A program made the translations under genes and the position numbers. DNA of 32,052 nucleotides from Bacillota bacterium (GTDB taxonomy: Bacteria > Bacillota > Bacilli > Paenibacillales > Paenibacillaceae). Position 1 is the stretch's first letter. Each line of letters opens with the position of its first letter. Under the pieces are notes generated by a model. It did no database searches, was not told the origin of the DNA, and saw only the letters and a program-made list of their open reading frames with translations. Below are positions 24,146-30,309 of the stretch, in pieces. Location of the stretch: assembly GCA_023418755.1 (NCBI GenBank), contig JAEZZE010000273.1, positions 1 through 32,052 on the forward strand, read 5' to 3'.

Positions 24146-25119
24146 GCGTACAAACGGTAGCGGGCGAGGAAGCGTTCCGCCCGGAAGTGATTACCTTCGG
24201 CGAAACGATGGGGCTGTTGATCGGAGGCGCTAAAGGAATCGAACACAGCGCGAGTCTGGACAAATCGTTCGGGGGCGCGGAAAGCACCGTCGCGATGGGG
24301 CTGGCCCGACTCGGTCATCGCGTCGGCTGGTTCGGCCTGCTCGGCGACGATCCGATGGGGCGTCTCATACTGAAGACGATCCGGGGAGAGGGCGTCGACG
24401 TCTCCCGGGCCAGGCTGGCGGCCGATGCGCCCACCGGACTGATTTTGCGGGAGCAGCTTGCCGGCAAAATGTCGGTCTATTATTACCGGAAGTTTTCCGC
24501 GGCGAGCCGAATGCGGCCGGAGGATTTGGACGCCGGGTACATCGCGCGGGCCAAGTTCCTTCATCTGACGGGCATTACGCCCGCTCTTAGCCCGAATTGC
24601 CGGGATACGGTGCGCGAGGCGATCCGCATCGCGAAGTCGAGCGGAGTGAAGGTGGTGTTCGATCCCAATCTGCGGCTTAAGCTGTGGGGGCTGGACGAAG
24701 CCCGGGAAGTTCTGCTGGAACTGGCCGAGGAAGCGGATTATTTCCTGCCCGGCCTGGATGAATTGAAGCTGCTGTACGAGACGGACGACTTCGATGCGAT
24801 CGTCGGCCGGCTGAGAAGCTTGAAAGCCCAATCGATTCTCAAGGGAGGCGACGACGAGACTTACGTCATCGGACCGGACGAGGTCGTTGCCGTGCCTTAT
24901 TTCAAGGCGAAGCATTTCGTTGATCCGATCGGGGCCGGGGACGGCTTCTGCGCGGGCTTCCTATCGGGGATTTTGCGCGGCTTCGATCCGGTCGAAGCCG
25001 TGCGGCTGGGCAATCTGGTCGGTTCTCTCGTCGTGCAGATGATGGGCGACTGGGAAGGCTTGCCCACCCGCGAGGAAGCGGATGCGGTCTTGAACGATAA
25101 AGCTCACGTAGAGCGCTAA
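24142..25119 (+). CDS. kdgK: 2-keto-3-deoxygluconate kinase, PfkB family
   Basis: KdgK phosphorylates 2-keto-3-deoxygluconate with ATP to KDPG. The 325-residue protein has the PfkB pattern: FGGAESTVAMGLARLG near the N-terminus, ATP-site elements such as FDPNLRLKLW, and the C-terminal signature DPIGAGDGFCAGF with catalytic Asp267. The ATG at 24142 overlaps the gntR stop codon and has GGGAGGCAGGAG closely upstream; a longer in-frame version starting inside gntR is not supported. kdgA follows after 34 bases. Position between a GntR regulator and an Eda-like aldolase makes the substrate assignment more certain than sequence alone, because PfkB kinases act on many sugars. Confidence 0.93.
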   Translation: MSVQTVAGEEAFRPEVITFGETMGLLIGGAKGIEHSASLDKSFGGAESTVAMGLARLGHRVGWFGLLGDDPMGRLILKTIRGEGVDVSRARLAADAPTGLILREQLAGKMSVYYYRKFSAASRMRPEDLDAGYIARAKFLHLTGITPALSPNCRDTVREAIRIAKSSGVKVVFDPNLRLKLWGLDEAREVLLELAEEADYFLPGLDELKLLYETDDFDAIVGRLRSLKAQSILKGGDDETYVIGPDEVVAVPYFKAKHFVDPIGAGDGFCAGFLSGILRGFDPVEAVRLGNLVGSLVVQMMGDWEGLPTREEADAVLNDKAHVER

Positions 25120-25153
25120 TGACCTTAAGGAACAGAAAGGGCGGTTGCAACAG

Positions 25154-25813
25154 ATGAACAAGCTTCATACGATCCAGCGTATTGCGGAACACGGCGTGGT
25201 TGCCGTACTGAGGGGCAAAGACGCGAACGAAGTCGCCGAGATGGCGGAGCAAGCGATCGCGGGCGGCATTAAAGCGATCGAGATCACGATGACGGTGCCT
25301 TCGGCGCTCAAGGCGATCGAGAAGCTGGCCGGGAAATATTCCAGCACGACGAACGATCCGGGCAAATTCGCGATTATCGGCGTCGGCACGGTGCTCGACC
25401 CGGAGACGGCTCGCGCGGCCATTCTGAGCGGCTCCGAATTCGTCGTCGGACCGTCGCTTAATCCGGCAACCGTCGCTTTGTGCAACCGATACCGCATTCC
25501 GGTCATGCCGGGCGTCATGACGATCAAGGAAATCCAGGAGGCGTTGGAGCTCGGCGTCGATATCGTGAAATTGTTCCCGAGCACGACCCCGTCGGCGATC
25601 AAGGCGATCAAGGGCCCGCTGCCGCAAGCGAACATTATGCCGACCGGAGGCGTTACGCTGGACAATCTCGGCGAATGGATCGCGGCGGGCGCGGTGGCCG
25701 TCGGCATCGGCTCCGACTTGACCAACGAAGCGGCGAAGAAGGGCGATCTGAGCCTGATCGCCGCCCGCGCCGCCCAATACGTGCAAGCTTTCCAAGCGGC
25801 CAAAGGGCGGTAA
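25154..25813 (+). CDS. kdgA: KDPG aldolase (2-keto-3-deoxy-6-phosphogluconate aldolase)
   Basis: The enzyme splits KDPG into pyruvate and glyceraldehyde-3-phosphate, the last step of the uronate pathway. The 219-residue TIM barrel shows VVAVLRGKDANEV, AIEITMTVPSA, GVGTVLDPE, VPGVMTIKE-like PGVMT, VDIVKLFPS with the Schiff-base Lys139, and MPTGGV near the phosphate site. ATG at 25154 fits AAAGGGCGG about 10-14 bases upstream; a TTG at 25145 is too close to that site. The mild lengthening around KYSSTTNDPGKF is seen in Bacillales members of the family, as far as I recall. A terminator follows about 70 bases downstream. The call is secure, although 4-hydroxy-2-oxoglutarate cleavage is a common side activity. 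Confidence 0.95.
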   Translation: MNKLHTIQRIAEHGVVAVLRGKDANEVAEMAEQAIAGGIKAIEITMTVPSALKAIEKLAGKYSSTTNDPGKFAIIGVGTVLDPETARAAILSGSEFVVGPSLNPATVALCNRYRIPVMPGVMTIKEIQEALELGVDIVKLFPSTTPSAIKAIKGPLPQANIMPTGGVTLDNLGEWIAAGAVAVGIGSDLTNEAAKKGDLSLIAARAAQYVQAFQAAKGR

Positions 25814-25882
25814 GTCGGAGCGAATCCAAGCTCTATGCCCGGCAATTGTCGGTAAGTTGTTGGAGAAGAAGCAAGCAAGAGG

Positions 25883-25924
25883 CCTGCCTTCCGCTTACTC
25901 GCGGTTGAGCAGGTTTTTTTGCGT
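25883..25924 (+). terminator. Intrinsic terminator after kdgA (copy 1 of a repeated element)
   Basis: CCTGC (25883) pairs with GCAGG (25909), with a nested CCGC/GCGG stem and seven T residues (25914-25920). The 42-base segment matches the terminator after fur at 37 of 42 positions. Confidence 0.8.
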
Positions 25925-25950
25925 GGTCGGAAAAATTAAGCCGAAATCTA

Positions 25951-25980
25951 TTGGAACGAACGTTCCAGAAATGTTATGAT
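25951..25980 (+). promoter_or_regulatory. Promoter with TetR operator in front of the TetR gene
   Basis: TTGGAA (25951-25956) and TATGAT (25975-25980), 18 bases apart, form a reasonable promoter. TGGAAC-GAAC-GTTCCA (25952-25967) is a perfect inverted repeat overlapping the -35 region. The core GGAACG-N2-CGTTCC recurs at 26612, indicating one regulator for both sites. Confidence 0.72.
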
Positions 25981-25997
25981 GGAATTGGGGTGATGAT

Positions 25998-26573
25998 TTG
26001 GGGCGATCGAAAGAATTCGAAAGAGAGCTTGCTCTCGAATCGGCGATGTACGTATTTTGGAGTAAAGGATATGAAGGAGCATCGATTCCGGATTTGATCC
26101 AACATATGGGAATCAGTCGCTCAAGTCTCTATGAAACCTATGGAGATAAGCAAGCTCTGTTTCTTGAAGCATTGTCTTCCTACAAGGCGAAAGGGGAAAA
26201 GAAGCGAGAGTTGCTTCGAAACGGATCTTCGGCCAAACAGGGTTTGCGCGATTACTTTGAACGGCATATCGCCGACTCGGTTAACGAGAGCTTGCCCGGC
26301 GGCTGCATGATCACGAATACCGCGATAACATTGAAGCATTGCACGGAGCAAGTCAGTCTTTTCATTAAAGAAAGATTCGATAGCTTGGCCGAGGAATTTT
26401 ACGAGCTGATCGAGAGAGGGAAGCGGTCCGGCGAAATCCGTTCGGATAAGGACTCTCGGGTATTGGCGAATCTCTTGCTCGGATTAAACCATGGGATAGG
26501 CGTAATGGCAAGGGTGACCAAGGATTCTCAAGTATTAAAAAATATGATGGAAGAGGCTATCGAACTGCTTTGA
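25998..26573 (+). CDS. TetR-family transcriptional regulator
   Basis: This repressor has 191 residues. The N-terminal DNA-binding domain contains ALESAMYVFWSKGYEGAS followed by IPDLIQHMGISRSSLYETYG, the standard TetR helix-turn-helix, and DKQALFLEAL. The C-terminal ligand domain includes PGGCMITNTAI and is alpha-helical. The start is TTG, with GGGGTGAT (25987-25994) directly upstream. GC content is visibly lower than in the surrounding uronate genes (about 45% in the lines I counted). The following gene encodes a quinone-type oxidoreductase and carries the same operator, so this is probably a stress-responsive repressor relieved by quinones, electrophiles or similar compounds, as for other TetR/oxidoreductase pairs. 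Ligand inferred. Confidence 0.92.
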   Translation: MGRSKEFERELALESAMYVFWSKGYEGASIPDLIQHMGISRSSLYETYGDKQALFLEALSSYKAKGEKKRELLRNGSSAKQGLRDYFERHIADSVNESLPGGCMITNTAITLKHCTEQVSLFIKERFDSLAEEFYELIERGKRSGEIRSDKDSRVLANLLLGLNHGIGVMARVTKDSQVLKNMMEEAIELL

Positions 26574-26610
26574 GCACCAATCCGAAATCGAAGCTTTTTT
26601 TTGAACAAAC

Positions 26611-26626
26611 CGGAACGATCGTTCCG
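26611..26626. promoter_or_regulatory. Second TetR operator, before the oxidoreductase gene
   Basis: CGGAACGATCGTTCCG is a perfect 16-bp palindrome, sharing GGAACG-N2-CGTTCC with the site at 25953-25966. It ends 17 bases before the start codon. TTGAAC at 26601 could be a -35, but no -10 is clear. Confidence 0.72.
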
Positions 26627-26643
26627 AAAAAGGAGGTTTCCTC

Positions 26644-27213
26644 GTGAAGGTACTGGTTATCGTGGCTCATCCCGATCTAGAAAAATCGAAAGGGAATAGA
26701 CGGAGAGTACAAGAGCTGCATAGGCATCCCGAGATCAGGGTCCGCCAATTATACAAGGAGTATCCGGATTTCCGCATTCATGTTCGTAAGGAACAGGAGC
26801 TGCTGACCGAGCACGATCGAATCGTCCTGCAATTTCCTTTCTACTGGTATACGTGTCCCGCGCTATTAAAAAAGTGGTTTGAAGACGTTTTGGAACACGG
26901 TTGGGCTTATGGTCCGGGCGGCAACCATTTGGCGGATAAACCGTTCATCTTGGCCATCACAACGGGCGGTTCGGAGAAATCTTATCGGGCTGGCGACTAC
27001 AATTGGGGTTCCGTTAGCGAGTATATCCGACCGTTGCAAGCGACGATAACGCGGTGCAACGGAATATTTATGCCTCCCTTCGTACTCCATGGAATTAGAA
27101 CCGCCAGTAACAGCGAGCTTGACAGGGATGCGGAGGATTACGTCGAATATATTCGGAGTCCCTATAGCGGCGGGCAGCATGGATCGGTTGGAATCATTGC
27201 GAATCATTCATAA
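26644..27213 (+). CDS. NAD(P)H:quinone oxidoreductase-like flavoprotein (YwrO/KefF type)
   Basis: A flavodoxin-fold enzyme of 189 residues, likely reducing quinones or other electrophiles with NAD(P)H through FMN or FAD. It starts VKVLVIVAHPDLEKSKGN, the family nucleotide-loop opening, and shows IVLQFPFYWYTCPALLKKWFEDVL, WAYGPGG, LAITTGG and YIRPLQATITRCNG, all typical of YwrO/KefF/general stress protein 14 relatives. The GTG start at 26644 has AAAGGAGG 10 bases upstream. The TetR palindrome immediately upstream suggests induction by the compound the enzyme detoxifies. No other gene shares its unit; fur follows with its own promoter. Alternatives are azoreductase-like or potassium-efflux ancillary roles. 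Confidence 0.9.
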   Translation: MKVLVIVAHPDLEKSKGNRRRVQELHRHPEIRVRQLYKEYPDFRIHVRKEQELLTEHDRIVLQFPFYWYTCPALLKKWFEDVLEHGWAYGPGGNHLADKPFILAITTGGSEKSYRAGDYNWGSVSEYIRPLQATITRCNGIFMPPFVLHGIRTASNSELDRDAEDYVEYIRSPYSGGQHGSVGIIANHS

Positions 27214-27253
27214 TCGAATAATGATGCGCTTATGGGAATTGCAGGAGATTATT

Positions 27254-27282
27254 TTGATTTTTTCGGCCGATTTCGCTATTAT
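27254..27282 (+). promoter_or_regulatory. Promoter of fur
   Basis: TTGATT (27254-27259) and TATTAT (27277-27282) are separated by exactly 17 bases. GCGGAGGTG precedes the ATG at 27331. Confidence 0.72.
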
Positions 27283-27330
27283 GGGAACGTAAAGACAAAT
27301 TCGACTCTATGAAGCGGAGGTGTCCATAGG

Positions 27331-27813
27331 ATGGATATCGTGGAGCAAATCGACAAAATCAACCGGCAATTGACCGTGAACGGATATAAGCTGACGCCGC
27401 AACGCGAGATTACGCTGAAGGTGCTGCTAGAGAACGAAACCGATCATTTAAGCGCCGAAGACGTGTTTATGCTGGTGCGACAGAAGTTTCCCGAGATCGG
27501 CTTGGCTACGGTATACCGGACTTTGGAGCTGCTCGCGGAACTGCAAATCGTGCAGAAGATGAACTTCGGAGACGGCGTTGCCCGTTTCGACCTCCGGCAG
27601 GAGGGGCACGATCATATGCATCACCATTTGGTTTGCAGAGTGTGCGGGGCGCTGGAGGAAATTCAGGACGATTGGCTGGGAGAACTGGAGCAGCGGGTCG
27701 CCAACGAATACGGCTTCAAGGTGACCGATCATCGGCTGGATTTCATGGGCGTGTACCAGACCTGCAAAAACGACAGCAAAACATGCAAGAAAACGGGTAA
27801 AGCCGTTTCTTAA
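27331..27813 (+). CDS. fur: Ferric uptake regulator, Fur family
   Basis: This metal-sensing repressor has 160 residues. It is close to Bacillus Fur along its length: YKLTPQREITLKVLLENE, DHLSAEDVFMLV, the recognition helix region EIGLATVYRTLELL, NFGDGVARFDLRQEGHDHMHHHLV with the His-rich metal site, and CRVCG. In Bacillus Fur a second C-x2-C (in GICHRCN) completes a structural zinc site. Here the aligned stretch reads GVYQTCKNDSKTC, so the first cysteine of that pair is Tyr and an extra cysteine lies seven residues after the second. It has its own promoter and terminator. Next downstream is an importer whose relatives include iron transporters, but no obvious 19-bp Fur box was found before it. 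Zur or PerR are less likely given the sequence match. Confidence 0.94.
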   Translation: MDIVEQIDKINRQLTVNGYKLTPQREITLKVLLENETDHLSAEDVFMLVRQKFPEIGLATVYRTLELLAELQIVQKMNFGDGVARFDLRQEGHDHMHHHLVCRVCGALEEIQDDWLGELEQRVANEYGFKVTDHRLDFMGVYQTCKNDSKTCKKTGKAVS

Positions 27814-27866
27814 GCAACGAGAAGCCAACAAGAAACGGGCCAGGCCATCTTTCAGCACCGATAGCC

Positions 27867-27911
27867 AAACCTGTCTGCCGCTTAATCGCGGTTTGGCAGG
27901 TTTTTTTGCGT
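27867..27911 (+). terminator. Intrinsic terminator after fur (copy 2 of a repeated element)
   Basis: AAACCTG (27867-27873) pairs with CAGGTTT around 27897-27903, with a nested CCGC/GCGG stem and a seven-T run (27901-27907). It is nearly the same sequence as the terminator after kdgA at 25883. Confidence 0.82.
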
Positions 27912-28000
27912 CCACAGACGGATAAGGCGCGGCGTGGCGTGGCGAAACTTGAGGCGAGCAAAGTGTGCGCATTTACAAACAAAAGTGCCGGATTGTTACG

Positions 28001-28029
28001 TTGTGAGCGGATTGAAAGCGCTTTACAAT
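28001..28029 (+). promoter_or_regulatory. Promoter with catabolite-control-like palindrome
   Basis: TTGTGA (28001-28006) and TACAAT (28024-28029) are exactly 17 bases apart. TGAAAGCGCTTTAC (28013-28026) fills the spacer and enters the -10. It matches the CcpA/LacI-family cre pattern at all but its last two bases, so sugar-dependent repression is plausible. Confidence 0.7.
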
Positions 28030-28061
28030 GAACATGAAATCAAACAAGGGAGGACATCGAG

Positions 28062-29081
28062 ATGAGAAAAAAATGGGCTGGCGCGATGGCCGTGCTGCTG
28101 GCGGGAAGCGTGATCGCGGCGGGCTGCGGCTCCGACGGCAAGGGCAAGGAAGGCGGAAAATCCGATTCTCTGACGCTGTATTACTCGCACGCGGCGGACT
28201 GGTCCGATCCGATCGTGAAGGAATTTCAGGAGAAGACGGGCATCACGGTCAACCTCGTCGGAGCCGGCACGGGCGAGCTGATCGCGAGAATCCGCGCCGA
28301 GAAGGACAACCCGCTTGGCGACGTGCTGTGGGGCGGCTTCGTGGACGGCTACGCGGTCGTCGACGATCTGCTGGAGCCGTACAAGAGCACCGAGCTCGAC
28401 AGCCTGATTCCCGAGGCGAAAAGCCCGAACAACACGTGGTACGGCTTTAACCTAGAGCCGATGGTCATCATCTACAATCCGAAGCTCGTGAAGGAAGAGG
28501 AAGCGCCGAAGAGCTGGGAGGATCTCACCGATCCGAAATGGAAGGGCAAAATCGCCCATGCCGACCCGGTCAAGTCGGGCTCGTCGTTCACGGCCGTCGT
28601 CAACATGATTTTGTCCAAGCCGGACCGCGAACAGGGGATGGATCTGATCAAAAGGTTCGTCGACAACCTCGACGGAAAGCTGATCAGCAGCTCTTCCGGC
28701 ACCTTCAAGGGCGTGGCGGACGGCGAATACAGCGTCGGCGTCACGTACGAGCAGGGGGCGCTCAAGTATATGGAATCCGGAGCCGATCTGGAAATCGTCT
28801 ATCCTTCCGACGGCAACACGCTGCTGACGTCCGGTCTCGGCATCATAAAGGGCGCCAAAAACATGGAGAACGCCCAGAAATTCGTCGATTTCGTGCTAGG
28901 CAAGGAAGTGCAGTCCCATATCGGCGACATTTACCGCCGCACGGTACGGACCGACCTGCAGGAGCCTAAAGGAATGGTTCCGCTCAACCGGCTCGTAAAA
29001 ATCGACTACGACATGGAGTGGGCCATCGCGAACAAAGAGATGATTACGAAAAAGTGGAAGGAATTCGTCGTCGGCCAATAA
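28062..29081 (+). CDS. Solute-binding lipoprotein of a ferric/hexose-phosphate/phosphonate-type ABC importer
   Basis: This extracellular receptor has 339 residues. The N-terminal signal ends in IAAGC with lipid-anchor Cys22. The mature protein has the class-II fold of the FbpA/AfuA/PhnS group: SLTLYYSHAADWSDPIVKEF, GELIARIRAEKDNPLGDVLW, WYGFNLEPMVIIYNP, SWEDLTDPKWKGKIAHADP, GVTYEQGA and SGLGIIKGAKN. The adjacent tyrosine pair that binds iron in FbpA is not obvious, which weakens the iron assignment despite fur next door. ATG follows AAGGGAGG by 8 bases. The ATPase and permease genes downstream complete the importer. Hexose phosphates, 2-aminoethylphosphonate or ferric iron are the candidate substrates; the cre-like promoter favours a carbon source. 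Confidence 0.88.
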   Translation: MRKKWAGAMAVLLAGSVIAAGCGSDGKGKEGGKSDSLTLYYSHAADWSDPIVKEFQEKTGITVNLVGAGTGELIARIRAEKDNPLGDVLWGGFVDGYAVVDDLLEPYKSTELDSLIPEAKSPNNTWYGFNLEPMVIIYNPKLVKEEEAPKSWEDLTDPKWKGKIAHADPVKSGSSFTAVVNMILSKPDREQGMDLIKRFVDNLDGKLISSSSGTFKGVADGEYSVGVTYEQGALKYMESGADLEIVYPSDGNTLLTSGLGIIKGAKNMENAQKFVDFVLGKEVQSHIGDIYRRTVRTDLQEPKGMVPLNRLVKIDYDMEWAIANKEMITKKWKEFVVGQ

Positions 29082-29169
29082 GCGGCGCAACCGAGAATAA
29101 GCGGCGCAATCGGCAGCAAAGCCGGGCCGATAGGCATCGGGGGACTCCGGCCCGCCTTTTGGGAGTCCC
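29077..29169 (+). other. Repeat and overlapping hairpins between receptor and ATPase genes
   Basis: AATAAGCGGCGCAACCG (29077-29093, containing the stop codon) is repeated with one change at 29096-29112. Downstream, CGGGCC (29123-29128) can pair with GGCCCG (29149-29154), and GGGACTCC (29141-29148) with GGAGTCCC (29162-29169). The second stem is strong and probably lowers expression of the genes after the receptor; no T run follows it. Confidence 0.55.
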
Positions 29170-29196
29170 TCCCCTCAACGAGACAGGAGTGATCAG

Positions 29197-30309
29197 ATGA
29201 GCCACAGCGTAACCTTCCGCAATCTGACGAAGAAGTATGGAGACAACACGGCGGTCGACGGCATCGATTTTTCCATTAAGGAAGGCGAATTTTTCACCAT
29301 TCTCGGCCCGTCGGGCTGCGGCAAAACGACGCTGCTCCGCATGATCGCGGGTTTCAATTCCATTGAGAGCGGACAAATTCTGTTCGACGACCGGGTCATG
29401 AACGACATTCCGGCTTACCAGCGAAATATCGGGATGGTGTTTCAGAACTACGCCATCTTTCCACATATGACGATCCAGAAAAACGTCGCGTACGGGTTGA
29501 GGGCGCGCAAGCTGCCGAAGGCGGAAATCGCGGATCGGGTCGGCGACATGCTGAAGCTGATGCACATCGAGCAATACCGCGACCGGGATCCGTCCCAGCT
29601 CAGCGGCGGACAGCAGCAGCGGGTCGCGTTGGCGCGGGCGCTCGTCATTCATCCGACGATCCTGCTCATGGACGAACCGCTCAGCAACTTGGACGCCAAG
29701 CTGAGAATCGATATGCGCATCGCCATCAAGAAGATTCAGAAGGATTTGAACATTACGACGATTTACGTAACGCACGATCAGGAGGAGGCGCTGGCGATGT
29801 CGGACCGGATCGCGGTCATGAACGCGGGCGTCGTCGAGCAGATCGGCACGCCGCAGGACATCTACTCGAAACCCGCGACGGCGTTCGTAGCCGGCTTCAT
29901 CGGCACGACGAACTTCCTGGACGGCACGCTGACTCCCTCCGGCGGCCAAGCGGAGTCCCGCATTCCGGGAACGGGCCAGCCGGCGGCCGTCAACGTGAAG
30001 GGCGTCGGGACGTTTCCCGTCGGCGCCAGGAAGACGACGTCGGGGGAGGTCCGTCTCGCCATCCGCCCGGAGGACGTCCATCTGGCCGAACCGAGGGAAG
30101 GCGAACCTGAAGGGCGCGTCGCGCTCGTTACGTTCCTCGGCGATTATATCAGCTACGAGGTCGAACTGGGCGGCGGCCAAACCGTCGAAGTGAACGAATA
30201 TGCCAAGGATACGGACGTGCTGCGAGCGGTGGGCGACCGGGTCGGCGTTCGTCTCAACCTCGGCAAGCTTCATTTGTACCGTCCCGGCACGGGGGAGGCG
30301 ATCGTATGA
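29197..30309 (+). CDS. ABC transporter ATP-binding protein, FbpC/PotA type
   Basis: The ATPase of this importer, 370 residues, acts on the cytosolic face. Walker A GPSGCGKTT (Lys43), Q-loop FQNYAIFPHMT, signature LSGGQQQR, Walker B LLMDEPLSNLD and the switch histidine in YVTHDQEEA are all intact. After about residue 240 comes a TOBE-like regulatory domain (LAIRPEDVHLAEP, VTFLGDYISYEVEL). The ATG has ACAGGAGTGA upstream. The gene ends in ATGA overlap with the permease gene, so the membrane and ATPase subunits are coupled. Sequence alone does not separate iron, putrescine, sulfate or sugar-phosphate subfamilies; the partner receptor points to the FbpABC/AfuABC/PhnSTU group. Confidence 0.94.
   Translation: MSHSVTFRNLTKKYGDNTAVDGIDFSIKEGEFFTILGPSGCGKTTLLRMIAGFNSIESGQILFDDRVMNDIPAYQRNIGMVFQNYAIFPHMTIQKNVAYGLRARKLPKAEIADRVGDMLKLMHIEQYRDRDPSQLSGGQQQRVALARALVIHPTILLMDEPLSNLDAKLRIDMRIAIKKIQKDLNITTIYVTHDQEEALAMSDRIAVMNAGVVEQIGTPQDIYSKPATAFVAGFIGTTNFLDGTLTPSGGQAESRIPGTGQPAAVNVKGVGTFPVGARKTTSGEVRLAIRPEDVHLAEPREGEPEGRVALVTFLGDYISYEVELGGGQTVEVNEYAKDTDVLRAVGDRVGVRLNLGKLHLYRPGTGEAIV

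Noticed and set aside
27954..28061. Fur box before the last importer
   Set aside because: No GATAATGATAATCATTATC-like sequence was found; the only palindrome is the cre-like site.
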